This document shows positions 50,156 through 59,236 of a stretch of 64,000 nt of DNA, piece by piece. The stretch spans positions 62,001 to 126,000 of the forward strand of contig CAVIJT010000008.1 of NCBI GenBank assembly GCA_963643465.1, written 5' to 3'. The notes under the pieces are model-generated. The model was not told where the DNA came from and searched no databases. It saw only the letters and a list, made by a program, of their open reading frames with translations. This DNA is from CAG-411 sp963643465 (GTDB taxonomy: Bacteria; Bacillota; Clostridia; Lachnospirales; Lachnospiraceae). Every line of letters begins with the position of its first letter. Position 1 is the stretch's first letter. The translations under genes and the position numbers were made by a program.

Positions 50156-51070
50156 ATGCAGGAAAAAAACAAAATGACACTGGAGAGTTTCTATACTTAT
50201 ATGCAAGTAAGTATACAGGAAAAAATGGGAAGCAATTATAAGGTTGTAGTAGGAGAGGTAGAAAAGAATAATGGGGTAAGATTAAATGGACTGTCCATTA
50301 AGAAGATGGGGACCAATATTGCGCCTACCATTTATATGGAAGAACCATATCAGAGGTATTTAGAGGATAGAAATACTTTGGATGAACTGGAAGAACATAT
50401 CATGGAATGTTACTATGCAAATGCAACAGTAGGACAGGTAGATATGAAGAAGTTTATGAACTGGGAGCAAGTAAAAGACAGAATTGTTTATAAGATTGTA
50501 AACTATGAGAAAAATGAGGAACTCCTAAAAAAGATACCTTATATAAAGGTTCTGGATTTGGCAGTTGTATTTTACTATTTGCTGGATGAACAAATGGCAG
50601 GTGGATTTGGAAGTATTACAATTCATAATGAACATTTAGAGCATTGGGAGAAAAGCATAGAAGATGTACACTCTGTTGCAATACAGAATACACCAAGAAT
50701 TTTAAAATGCAAGCTTCAGGATATGGAATCTTCCATAAAAGAAATGTCACCAGAAGAATTTGCATGCTATGACTTTGCAACAGCAATACCAATGTTTGTT
50801 CTTACCAATCAAAGAAATTTTTATGGAGCAGCAACTATTTTATATCCTAATGTATTAAAGGATTTGGCAAAATTTTTGGAATCAGACCTTTATATTTTGC
50901 CAAGCAGTACGCATGAAGTGATTTTGGTGCCAGCTAACAAAGTACCTTATGCTTCAAGTGAACTTACAGAAATGGTACAGGACATAAATGATGTATCAGT
51001 TCCTGAAATTGAAATTTTATCAGACCATGTATATAAGTTTGACAGATTAACAGGCTGTATTACATTTTAA
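50156..51070 (+). CDS. DUF5688 family protein
   Basis: This 304-residue soluble protein fits DUF5688, a family seen mainly in Lachnospiraceae and common on mobile elements. Typical blocks are VGEVEKNNGVRLNGLSIKKM, APTIYMEEPYQRY, YVLL-type LDLAVVFYYLLDEQM, FYGAATILYPNVLKDLAKFL and the end SDHVYKFDRLTGCITF. The function is unknown. Start ATG 50156 is set by GGAAGGAG; an in-frame ATG at 50126 would add 10 residues with no ribosome binding site. Confidence 0.75.
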   Translation: MQEKNKMTLESFYTYMQVSIQEKMGSNYKVVVGEVEKNNGVRLNGLSIKKMGTNIAPTIYMEEPYQRYLEDRNTLDELEEHIMECYYANATVGQVDMKKFMNWEQVKDRIVYKIVNYEKNEELLKKIPYIKVLDLAVVFYYLLDEQMAGGFGSITIHNEHLEHWEKSIEDVHSVAIQNTPRILKCKLQDMESSIKEMSPEEFACYDFATAIPMFVLTNQRNFYGAATILYPNVLKDLAKFLESDLYILPSSTHEVILVPANKVPYASSELTEMVQDINDVSVPEIEILSDHVYKFDRLTGCITF

Positions 51071-51084
51071 GGGGGCAGATGTTT

Positions 51085-51486
51085 ATGAACAAAATAATAT
51101 TAAAAGGAAGACTCACAAAAGGTGTGATTATGTCTTATGGAAATGATAGTAACCATACTGCATTTGCCAAGTGGAATATGGCAGTGGATGATAGAAGCTG
51201 GAAGAAAGAAGATGGTACCTGTCATACAGATTTTATTCCCTGTGTTGCTGTGGGAAAAGTAGCTGAGATTGCAGAAATAAATTTATGTAAAGGAAAAGAA
51301 GTTCTTTTATTTGGGAAAATGCAATCTGGAAGTTATCAAAATAAGGATGGAAAAACAGTCTACACTTTACAAATGAGAGTGGAAGAAATTGAGTTTTGCG
51401 GAAAGAAAACAGAAAGTCCAATGCCGTATGATGATTCTTTTATGAATATACCGGAAGATATTGCAGGAGAATTACCATTCAGGTAA
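51085..51486 (+). CDS. ssb: Single-stranded DNA-binding protein
   Basis: This 133-residue OB-fold protein begins MNKIILKGRLTKGVIMSYGN and contains FAKWNMAVDDR, HTDFIPCVAVGKVAEIAE, the strand block VLLFGKMQSGSYQNKDGKTV and a short acidic end DIAGELPFR, resembling the SSB tail. It is shorter than chromosomal SSB and typical of plasmid or ICE forms. ATG 51085 is spaced better from GGGGG than ATG 51079. It works with the primase and helicase of the element. Confidence 0.82.
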   Translation: MNKIILKGRLTKGVIMSYGNDSNHTAFAKWNMAVDDRSWKKEDGTCHTDFIPCVAVGKVAEIAEINLCKGKEVLLFGKMQSGSYQNKDGKTVYTLQMRVEEIEFCGKKTESPMPYDDSFMNIPEDIAGELPFR

Positions 51487-51566
51487 GCAACAATTTAATA
51501 GGATGTTTAGAGGTATGGAAGTGATACTGTGATATTGGTTGCAGTTATCAGTTCCTTTTTTTGTTG

Positions 51567-51600
51567 CACAAGAATGTGTCATTGGTGGCACATTCTTGTG
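51567..51600 (+). other. Perfect 12-bp intergenic hairpin
   Basis: CACAAGAATGTG, a 10-nt loop and CACATTCTTGTG. No T-run follows on either strand, so it is more likely a regulatory or processing hairpin than a terminator. It lies about 110 nt before the DUF262 gene. Confidence 0.6.
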
Positions 51601-51710
51601 GGAGAGAAATGAAAAATGTATAAGAAGTTTGAAACCTTATGGTATTTTAGGTTTTCTTTTGTTTAAAGGTAAAGTGATTTTGCTATTTATGGGAAGGAGA
51701 TTTGATTTTT

Positions 51711-53105
51711 ATGAATAAGACAAAGTTATCATGGACAGTCAGTAATATACAGAAGATGCATGAGGAAAAACAGGTATTGTCCTTCGAGCATCCAATCCAG
51801 AGAAAGAGCGAGCAGTGGAATAGCAATCAGAAAAGTTTGCTCATCCATAGTATGCTTGCGAATTACCCTGTGCCAAACATATATGTATTAAGGGAAGACA
51901 GTCAGGAAGTGGATGAAAAGAATAAGCCAATTTTCAATTATTCAGTGATGGATGGAAAACAGAGACTTACCAGCGTTTTGTCATATATATGGGGAGAGTT
52001 CCCATTGGATGAAACTATCCCTAACATCTGTGTGGATGAAGTAGAGTATGAAATTGGTAGCAAATATTTTTGTGATTTGGATGAGCCTGTGCAGTATGAA
52101 ATCAAACGGTATAAGTTTGAAATTGTGGCTTTTGAGGATTGTTCAGACAGGGAGATAGAGGAAATCTTCTTTAGATTGAATAACAGTACTCCTCTTACAA
52201 AGGCACAAGTAGCCAAGAGTAAGATAGGTGTGCAGTTAGCAGAAATGATGAATGAACTTCTTACATCCAGGTTCTTTACTGCAAGTTGTAACTTCTCGAA
52301 GGCACAGCTTAAAGCATCTGACGACCAGAGGAGTCTCATTCAGAGTATGATGTTGCTTGATACAAATAATGTACCTGATTTTGAATTAAAGGATTTTTCA
52401 GAAAATGAAATTCTTTCTTATTCTGAAAGTATTAGGAAGAATTATAGTGACAAGCAGAAAAATATCTTAGACAGTGCAATTCAGTATCTTTCAGACGCCT
52501 TTCCTGAGAAGAACAAGAACATTCGTAAGATTTCAATTCCAATGCTTATATATCTTGCTGATGTAGCTGAAGATGCGGAAATTAAACCAAGATTCTTTAG
52601 GGACTGGTGGAGTTTCTTCACAGAGGAAGATGAACTGTTTGCAACTTACAAAACCTTCTGTTCCAGTGGTTCTACTAAATTAGACAAAGTGAATGGCAGA
52701 CTCGCCATTATGACGAAATCTTTCTGCTTATACCATGAATTGGATATTCCGGAGGAATTAAAGGATATGGTAGCAGAGGTGGAAGAAAAACTTGTTGCTA
52801 AAGAAGAAAGTGACAATAATTCCCTTACCGAGGAAGAAGAAAACTTGTCAGAAGAAAATGCAGAAGTTATATCGGAAACTAATGTAATAGAAACAACTGA
52901 TGAACAGGACAATGAGAATGTGGAGGTAGAAGGTGATGCTATTGATACACCTGAAACAGAAGATTTAGATAATGTGGAAGATGTAGAAGAGGTCAATGAA
53001 ACCTTTGAAGAGTCCACAGAGGAAATTGAGTGTGAGAACTCAATAGATGAAACATCAAATGAAGAAGATAATGTTTCTTCGGATTTTGAAAATGCAGAAG
53101 ATTAA
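51711..53105 (+). CDS. DUF262 domain protein with strongly acidic tail
   Basis: This 464-residue protein has an N-terminal DUF262 (ParB/GmrS-like) domain: FEHPIQRKSEQWNSNQKSLL, the nucleotide-site-like block YSVMDGKQRLTSVLSY near residue 80, and IFFRLNNSTPLTKAQVAKSK near 158. No GmrD/DUF1524 HNH domain follows. The last about 105 residues are almost wholly acidic and low-complexity (EEEENLSEENAEVISETNVI onward), with hardly any lysine or arginine. DUF262 proteins are nucleotide-dependent restriction components; without a nuclease and with a DNA-mimic-like tail, this one may instead inhibit DNA-binding proteins (inference). Start ATG 51711 has AAGGAG upstream. Confidence 0.75.
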   Translation: MNKTKLSWTVSNIQKMHEEKQVLSFEHPIQRKSEQWNSNQKSLLIHSMLANYPVPNIYVLREDSQEVDEKNKPIFNYSVMDGKQRLTSVLSYIWGEFPLDETIPNICVDEVEYEIGSKYFCDLDEPVQYEIKRYKFEIVAFEDCSDREIEEIFFRLNNSTPLTKAQVAKSKIGVQLAEMMNELLTSRFFTASCNFSKAQLKASDDQRSLIQSMMLLDTNNVPDFELKDFSENEILSYSESIRKNYSDKQKNILDSAIQYLSDAFPEKNKNIRKISIPMLIYLADVAEDAEIKPRFFRDWWSFFTEEDELFATYKTFCSSGSTKLDKVNGRLAIMTKSFCLYHELDIPEELKDMVAEVEEKLVAKEESDNNSLTEEEENLSEENAEVISETNVIETTDEQDNENVEVEGDAIDTPETEDLDNVEDVEEVNETFEESTEEIECENSIDETSNEEDNVSSDFENAED

Positions 53106-53161
53106 TGTTAGCCTGCATAAAAAAATCAATATAGATGTGATTGCGAACAGCAATCAAAGGG

Positions 53162-53189
53162 AAGGGACAGGCAGAAATGTTTGTCCCTT
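53162..53189 (+). other. Intergenic hairpin before small cargo gene
   Basis: AAGGGACA (53162-53169) pairs with TGTCCCTT (53182-53189) over a 12-nt loop. No T-run follows. It is 25 nt before the next start. Confidence 0.5.
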
Positions 53190-53213
53190 AAATTTTACGG
53201 AAGGAAGATATGT

Positions 53214-53492
53214 ATGTTAAAAGGAAAAGTAAAGATAAATAAACAGGAATGTGATGGTAATTACAAATTTGCAGGTGTAGAGCAATATATGACTTGTGGT
53301 TTTCAAAATACTTTTGGAGAGGAAGCAACAGCTATTGCTTTTACAGCATTGGCATTGATATTAGAAGAGTATCCTAATAATGCAGATTATTTACAGACAT
53401 TTGAATATGAATACCCAAATAAAAAGGTGATTATTTTCTGGTGCATCCACGATGAAACTCATATTACATTTCTTTTACCAGAAGAATATTAG
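53214..53492 (+). CDS. Small protein, possibly DUF960-like
   Basis: This 92-residue protein begins MLKGKVKINKQECDGNYKFA and continues YMTCGFQNTFGEEATAIAFT, ADYLQTFEYEYPNKKVIIFW and a TFLLPEEY end. The order of the DYLQ-F block and the terminal acidic motif recalls DUF960, but the match is from memory and weak. ATG 53214 has GGAAGGAAG upstream. It lies 17 nt before the radC-like gene. Confidence 0.55.
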   Translation: MLKGKVKINKQECDGNYKFAGVEQYMTCGFQNTFGEEATAIAFTALALILEEYPNNADYLQTFEYEYPNKKVIIFWCIHDETHITFLLPEEY

Positions 53493-53509
53493 AAAGGCTG
53501 GTGGTTACC

Positions 53510-53974
53510 ATGAAGATTGCTTTTTTTGATACCAAAGTTACAGAAGGACACCGCATTGCACTTGTGGAGGAAAAAACAGTAGATTATAGTGCTGAAATAT
53601 TTGATGTACCTAATCTTATTGTGGATATGATAAATCATGTAACACATTTAAATGAAAAAGGGGAAGAACACTGTTATCTGATTGCAATGGATATAAAAAA
53701 CAGGGTACTTGGAATCTTCCTTATTTCTAAAGGTACAAAGAACCAAAGTGTGTTAGGTGGAAGGGAAGTGTTTATGAGAGCATTGATAGTTGGAGCTTCG
53801 CATATTATTCTTTGCCATAACCATCCTTCCGGAGATTGTTTTCCAAGTAAAGAGGATATAATTCTGACTAAAAAATTTAAGGACGCAGGAGAATTGATAG
53901 GAGTATCTTTGTCAGACCATATTATCGTTTGTGGAGATACTTATTTTAGTTTCTTGGAACATGAATTGTTGTAG
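53510..53974 (+). CDS. RadC-like JAB/MPN domain protein
   Basis: This 154-residue protein contains the JAB metalloprotease-type motif: E in GGREVFMRAL is upstream, then HNHPSGDCFPSKED (HxH near residues 103-105 and D near 116). That is the RadC domain without its N-terminal helix-hairpin-helix part. RadC-like proteins are common on plasmids and phages and have no settled function; a DNA repair role is doubtful. The start is probably ATG 53510, with GAAAGG upstream; a GTG at 53501 is possible. Confidence 0.8.
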   Translation: MKIAFFDTKVTEGHRIALVEEKTVDYSAEIFDVPNLIVDMINHVTHLNEKGEEHCYLIAMDIKNRVLGIFLISKGTKNQSVLGGREVFMRALIVGASHIILCHNHPSGDCFPSKEDIILTKKFKDAGELIGVSLSDHIIVCGDTYFSFLEHELL

Positions 53975-54088
53975 AGAATGAGATTTGATTAGAAATGGTT
54001 TTAGGTAGGAATATTATTGAATAGTTCATTAGTTGAGCCGGTTTTTTGTACCTAATCCAAGTTTTTCGCACGGTTTATTTTTTGCATT

Positions 54089-54127
54089 AAGACCTATATG
54101 AAAATTATTCATTAGGTCTTTTTCTTC
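54089..54127 (+). terminator. Rho-independent terminator after radC-like gene
   Basis: The stem AAGACCTA / TAGGTCTT (54089-54096 with 54113-54120) is followed by TTTCTTCT. It separates the replication-type genes from the second restriction operon. Confidence 0.75.
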
Positions 54128-54167
54128 TAAAAAAAAAATTGAGATATAAAAGTCCATAAAAACTTAA

Positions 54168-54196
54168 TTGCAATATTGTGAAGGTTATAATATAAT
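54168..54196 (+). promoter_or_regulatory. Promoter of second type I restriction operon
   Basis: TTGCAA (54168-54173), a 17-nt spacer and TATAAT (54191-54196); a second TATAAT overlaps at 54186. It lies about 40 nt upstream of the regulator gene. Confidence 0.65.
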
Positions 54197-54237
54197 ATGA
54201 TTGATAGTCTAAAAAAATGAACATGAGGGACAACAAT

Positions 54238-54501
54238 ATGGAATATGATGTAGGATTTTTTTTGAATGATAAGTTTACGGTTCTTCAAGAGTTATACAAA
54301 CACCAAATTGATATAAATGGTGTAATATTATGTCCTGTTACACAACAGGAGTTAGCAAATATTATTGGGTGTAGCAAGGCTAAAATAAATTCTATTCTCA
54401 ATGAATTGATGGAAAAAGGTCTTGTTCAAATGTATAACAACACAAAGGGAAGATACATATTGTCTGAGGATGCGATAAAGATTATAAAGAAGCTATCCTG
54501 A
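54238..54501 (+). CDS. Winged-helix transcriptional regulator
   Basis: This 87-residue protein has a winged helix-turn-helix: CPVTQQELANIIGCSKAKIN (helices 2-3), then SILNELMEKGLVQMYNNTKG and the wing RYILSEDAI. It resembles MarR/Crp C-terminal-type DNA-binding domains. Start ATG 54238 has GAGGG 9 nt upstream; earlier in-frame ATGs at 54217 and 54223 lack a ribosome binding site. It is the first gene of the second restriction operon, 56 nt before hsdR, and probably controls it. Confidence 0.72.
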   Translation: MEYDVGFFLNDKFTVLQELYKHQIDINGVILCPVTQQELANIIGCSKAKINSILNELMEKGLVQMYNNTKGRYILSEDAIKIIKKLS

Positions 54502-54557
54502 TTAATGGACTTTAAGTTTGTAATACTAATAATACAAAATAGGAAGGATGTGCTTTT

Positions 54558-57500
54558 ATGGATAGGAAAAAATTTAGTGAAGATTCAAGGGTTAAAATAC
54601 CTGCAATTTTGCATTTTAAAAGAATTGGTTATACTTATCAGACTAAGAAAGTTAAATCAAATGAAATAGATAAGAGAAATAATATTTTTGTGTCTATTTT
54701 TAAAAAATCAATTGAGAGAATAAATGACAAAGAATTTACTGACACAAAAATTGAAGAGTTATTAAAAGAAATATACAATCTCACAAATAATAGTATAGAT
54801 AAGGGTGAATCATTTTTTGACCGGCTAACACTTGGAAACTCAATTAAGCTGATAGATTTGGAAAATCCTGAAAACAATGATTTTAGAGTGGTAAGTGAAT
54901 TACCTTTTTATGGTGACAGAATTAATTTTAGACCCGACATTACTATTTTGATTAATGGTATTCCGCTTTCATTTATGGAAGTAAAAAAACCAAATAATAA
55001 AGGGTATACAAATAGAAAAGGTATTACAAAATATGGTATTCAAGCAGAATTTAACCGGATGGGAGATAGATTTGTTGAACCAAGTTATACACCATATTTT
55101 AATCAAATGCAGATACTTACTTTTTCAAATAATCAGAAATATGATGATGGAACTCAAGAACCATTTCAAGGTAGTTTTTATACAACGCCAAACTGGGAAA
55201 AAACAACTTATAACCATTTTAGAGAAGAAAGAGAAATTGCTGTTTCAGAATACTTATCTGATGATTTTATAGATGAGGTATTAACAGACAATAATATTTC
55301 TTCCATTAGGAGTGATGTTGAGTTCAATGATAATTTAAAAACAGATACTCCTACAAATAGTATTATTACTTCTGTTTACTCACCAGAAAGAATCATTTTC
55401 TTTATTCGATTTGGTATTGTGTATGTAAATTCTCAAAGAGATGGATTGAATAAGCATATTATCAGATACCCTCAATATTTTGCATTGAGAAATCTTATAG
55501 AAAAGATAGATGCAGGGAAGAAGAGAACAGTATTATGGCATACTCAAGGCTCTGGAAAAACAGCCTTTGCCTATTTTGCAACAAATGTACTTCGAGATTA
55601 CTACAGAAAGAAAAGAATTATTACAAAATTTTATTTTGTAGTAGATAGATTGGATTTATTAACACAAGCATCTACTGAGTTTGCAGATAGAGGTATGTCT
55701 ATTGCACCAATAGAATCAAAATTAGACTTTGCAAAAAATATAGAATCACCATCTATTACAGGGAAATCAAGTCAAAGAGGAAAGTATAAGGAAACAATGA
55801 ATGTTGTAAATATTCAGAAGTTTTCAGAACAATCAAAAGTAGATATGCATGGAATGAAGGGAATTCAAAGAATTTACTTTATTGATGAAGTGCATCGTGG
55901 ATATAAGGATGATGGTGTATTTCTTGCTAATCTTCTGGGAGCAGATAAGAATGGTATATATATTGGCTTGACAGGAACTCCCATTTTGTCAAAAACAAAA
56001 ACCGATGATAAGGGTAATGTGGAGAAAACAAAACTTGGAACAACCGATATATTCCAAGATTATCTTCATAAATACTACTACAATAAGTCTATTGCAGATG
56101 GATATACATTAAAAATTAAAAAAGAAAGTATTGCTACAAAATTTAAAAATGATGTGAGAACCATTTTGAATTTGAAAGAAGATGAAGATGTATCTCCTAC
56201 AAAATGGGAATCTATAACCAATTCAGATGAGTTTGTGAAACAATTATGTGCGTATATTGATAAGGATTACCAAGAATTTAGAAGAATACAAAAGAATGAT
56301 AACTCACTTGGTTTTATGATTGTTACAACAGGTTCTGAACAAGCAGAAAAAATTCAGAAGTGGTTTAAAGATAATAGTACATTGAAAACATGTCTTGTTT
56401 TATATGATGAAGATGATAATAGTGGTAAGCAGAAAGCATTTAAGGGAACTAAAAATAAAGAGACTGGAAAATTAGAAAGTCCTTATGATGGAATGATTGT
56501 ATTCCAAATGTGTATTACAGGATTTGATGCTCCTAGATTAAAGCGGTTGTATCTACTTAGAACTATCAAAGAGCATTCGTTATTACAGACATTGGCCAGA
56601 GTGAATAGACCATATAAAAAAATGCAATATGGTTACATTGTGGATTTTGTAGATATTACCGAGCAATATGAGGAAACAAATAGAAGGTATTTGGAAGAAC
56701 TAAAAAAAGATATTGCTGATGAAGATGACCTAACAGATGTAAGCGATATGTTTGTAGATGTAGAAAAAGTAAAAGCAACGGTTAAAGAACTAGAGAACAA
56801 GCTTTTTACATATATGTACAACATTGAATCTAATCTTGAAGACTTTAGTAAACAAATTCAACTATTAGATGAAACTACACTAAGAACTATTAGAGGATAT
56901 ATTGAAGAATATCGTGTTTGTTACAATGAACTTAGAATGAGCCATGAAAACACAGACAATATTCCTATTGATGGTCTTAACAAGGCATTGACAGAGGTAT
57001 CTAATAGAATTGCAATTTTAGTAGCGGCAAGGACTTTGGAGGATGATGACGAAGAGGATGAATTTGATTTTTCGCAATTGATTGTAGAATTTCTTCGCAA
57101 TGGTGAAATGGACCTTGATTTCACAACAGAAAATGACGTTTTGGAAATTGTAAATAAGATACAAAATGCTTTTTCTGCGAACACAGATAAAGGAGATAAG
57201 GCATATAGAGATTTATACAAGAGATATAAGGAACTGATTAAAAAATTCAAAAACGAAACTGATACAGCAAGTAAAGTAAAGGCTGTTTTGAAAGAATTAG
57301 ATGAGTTATACAATCAGATTTTAATATTGAATGACCAAAACAATAGTCTCACCAATAGATATAAAGGTGATGAAACCTGTATGAGAGTTCATAAAAAATT
57401 TAGAATTAGATATGCTGAACAATTTAATGAAGTACAGATTTTTGAGATTATCACAAAGATAAAAGACGCTATGGATGAAGAAGTTGGTCATATGCCAGAC

Positions 57501-57635
57501 CCAACAAAAGCAGTGATTGTTCGTAAAATGCTAAATCATATTCGTATTATTTATAAAGAGTATGGAATAAAAGTTAATGCAAGAATGGCAGAGGATATTA
57601 TTGTTTTATTTGTTGAGGATAAATATAAAGATTAG
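54558..57635 (+). CDS. hsdR: Type I restriction endonuclease subunit R (system 2)
   Basis: This 1025-residue motor-nuclease has an N-terminal PD-(D/E)XK nuclease with RPDITILINGIPLSFMEVKK (catalytic D, then ExK near residue 140). Its helicase core has Walker A TQGSGKT near 330, DEVH (in place of DEAH) near 442, and GLTGTPIL and LLQTLARVNR as later motifs. A long helical C-terminus contains an acidic stretch DDDEEDEFDFS near 832. It is only distantly similar to the HsdR of system 1, and here the gene order is R-M-S rather than M-S-R. AGGAAGG precedes the ATG. Confidence 0.93.
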   Translation: MDRKKFSEDSRVKIPAILHFKRIGYTYQTKKVKSNEIDKRNNIFVSIFKKSIERINDKEFTDTKIEELLKEIYNLTNNSIDKGESFFDRLTLGNSIKLIDLENPENNDFRVVSELPFYGDRINFRPDITILINGIPLSFMEVKKPNNKGYTNRKGITKYGIQAEFNRMGDRFVEPSYTPYFNQMQILTFSNNQKYDDGTQEPFQGSFYTTPNWEKTTYNHFREEREIAVSEYLSDDFIDEVLTDNNISSIRSDVEFNDNLKTDTPTNSIITSVYSPERIIFFIRFGIVYVNSQRDGLNKHIIRYPQYFALRNLIEKIDAGKKRTVLWHTQGSGKTAFAYFATNVLRDYYRKKRIITKFYFVVDRLDLLTQASTEFADRGMSIAPIESKLDFAKNIESPSITGKSSQRGKYKETMNVVNIQKFSEQSKVDMHGMKGIQRIYFIDEVHRGYKDDGVFLANLLGADKNGIYIGLTGTPILSKTKTDDKGNVEKTKLGTTDIFQDYLHKYYYNKSIADGYTLKIKKESIATKFKNDVRTILNLKEDEDVSPTKWESITNSDEFVKQLCAYIDKDYQEFRRIQKNDNSLGFMIVTTGSEQAEKIQKWFKDNSTLKTCLVLYDEDDNSGKQKAFKGTKNKETGKLESPYDGMIVFQMCITGFDAPRLKRLYLLRTIKEHSLLQTLARVNRPYKKMQYGYIVDFVDITEQYEETNRRYLEELKKDIADEDDLTDVSDMFVDVEKVKATVKELENKLFTYMYNIESNLEDFSKQIQLLDETTLRTIRGYIEEYRVCYNELRMSHENTDNIPIDGLNKALTEVSNRIAILVAARTLEDDDEEDEFDFSQLIVEFLRNGEMDLDFTTENDVLEIVNKIQNAFSANTDKGDKAYRDLYKRYKELIKKFKNETDTASKVKAVLKELDELYNQILILNDQNNSLTNRYKGDETCMRVHKKFRIRYAEQFNEVQIFEIITKIKDAMDEEVGHMPDPTKAVIVRKMLNHIRIIYKEYGIKVNARMAEDIIVLFVEDKYKD

Positions 57636-57646
57636 GAGCAACCAAA

Positions 57647-59236
57647 ATGGGATACGAAGAATATTTAGAAAAAGTAAAAGATATGATTAAGGACCTAAAA
57701 GCAATGTGTGCAGGTCTTGGACTTGCCAACACCGGAGATGAATATAAAATCATATCCGAATTATTTACTTACAAGTTCCTAAATGACAAATTACAAAGAG
57801 AATATGAACAAAGCAAAGATGATTATGATAGTTATGATGATTTTGTAGATTTTGTTGGAGATGAATTTGCCAGAATCTATAAAGAATGTACTATTGATAC
57901 TATGTATCATTTGCAGAGTGAAAAGAACTTTAATGTATTATTGGATAATGCTTTAATTAAAATCAGTGAAGACAATGATGATATTTATTCTATTGAAACA
58001 GCTGCGGGTAATAAAAAAGCATTATTTGAACCTTTGTCCGCTTATATTAGAGATGAAGATAAGGAACTAGAACTAGCAAAAAGGTCTATCAATATTTTAG
58101 CTGACCCACAATATAAGTTTGATAAAGTATATGACCAGGGCTGGGATTATTTTTCAGGAATTTTTGAATTTTTGATTAAAGATTATAATAAGGATTCTGG
58201 CAAATATGCAGAATATTTTACACCGGTATCTGCTGGAACAATTATGGCACAAATTTTATATGATGATACACCAACAGAAAAAGTTACAATTTATGACCCG
58301 GCAGCGGGGTCTGGAACTTTATTGTTGTGTATGGCCAATGCAGTAGGCGTGAAGAATTGTATGTTGTATAGTCAGGATATTTCACAAAAATCATCTCAGT
58401 TTTTAAGAACAAACTTAATTTTAAATAGACTTTCAAGCTCATTGCACAATGTTATTGAAGGTAATACAATGACAAATCCATATCACAAGGACGGAGAAGA
58501 TTTAAAGACATTTGATTTTATTGTATCTAATCCACCTTTTAATATGGACTTTTCTGCTGATGTGGAAATTATGAAAGCTGATAAATACAGTCGATTTTTT
58601 GCTGGAGTTCCGAATATCCCACAGACAAAAAAGGAGAAAATGCCAATTTATCAGGCTTTCTTACAACATATAATAGCGTCTCTTAATGAAAAAGGGAAAG
58701 CCGCTATTGTAGTTCCAACAGGTTTTTTAACTGCTCAAATAGGAATACCTAAAAAGATAAGAAAGATGTTAGTAGATAATAATTGGCTAACTGGTGTTGT
58801 GATGATGCCTTCAAATATTTTTGCAACAACAGGAACAAATGTTTCGTTAGTTTTTTTAGATAAAAAAAAGGAAACAGAGAATGTTTTTTTGATGGATGCA
58901 TCAAATTTAGGTACTAAAGTAAAAATTGATGATAATCAAAGAACTATATTATCTGAAGAAGAAACTAAGAAGATTATAAATGATTTTAGACAAAGAAAAG
59001 AGATGGACGGATTTGCAATATCTGTAGAAAGAGACAAGATTATTAGCAAGAACTATTCATTTTCAGCAGGCCAATATTTTCAGATTAAGATTGAATATGA
59101 AAACATTACCGAAAAACAATATACAGAAAAAGTAGAAAGCCTTATCAGCGAAATAAGAGAACTATTTGATGCTGGTGGAAAATTAGGAGAAGAAATATTA
59201 AAGGAAGTTGGCAATTTAAAATATGAAAACCACTAA
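57647..59236 (+). CDS. hsdM: Type I restriction DNA methyltransferase subunit (system 2)
   Basis: This 529-residue N6-adenine methyltransferase has an N-terminal helical domain (GTL-like IKDLKAMCAGLGLANTGDEY), the YFTP-type TPVSAGTIMAQI block, SAM-binding DPAAGSGTL near residue 216 and catalytic NPPF near 294. Its class differs from system 1 (DPACGSGG there, DPAAGSGT here), consistent with a different type I family. AGGAGC precedes the ATG. It starts 11 nt after hsdR and overlaps hsdS by 14 nt. Confidence 0.92.
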   Translation: MGYEEYLEKVKDMIKDLKAMCAGLGLANTGDEYKIISELFTYKFLNDKLQREYEQSKDDYDSYDDFVDFVGDEFARIYKECTIDTMYHLQSEKNFNVLLDNALIKISEDNDDIYSIETAAGNKKALFEPLSAYIRDEDKELELAKRSINILADPQYKFDKVYDQGWDYFSGIFEFLIKDYNKDSGKYAEYFTPVSAGTIMAQILYDDTPTEKVTIYDPAAGSGTLLLCMANAVGVKNCMLYSQDISQKSSQFLRTNLILNRLSSSLHNVIEGNTMTNPYHKDGEDLKTFDFIVSNPPFNMDFSADVEIMKADKYSRFFAGVPNIPQTKKEKMPIYQAFLQHIIASLNEKGKAAIVVPTGFLTAQIGIPKKIRKMLVDNNWLTGVVMMPSNIFATTGTNVSLVFLDKKKETENVFLMDASNLGTKVKIDDNQRTILSEEETKKIINDFRQRKEMDGFAISVERDKIISKNYSFSAGQYFQIKIEYENITEKQYTEKVESLISEIRELFDAGGKLGEEILKEVGNLKYENH

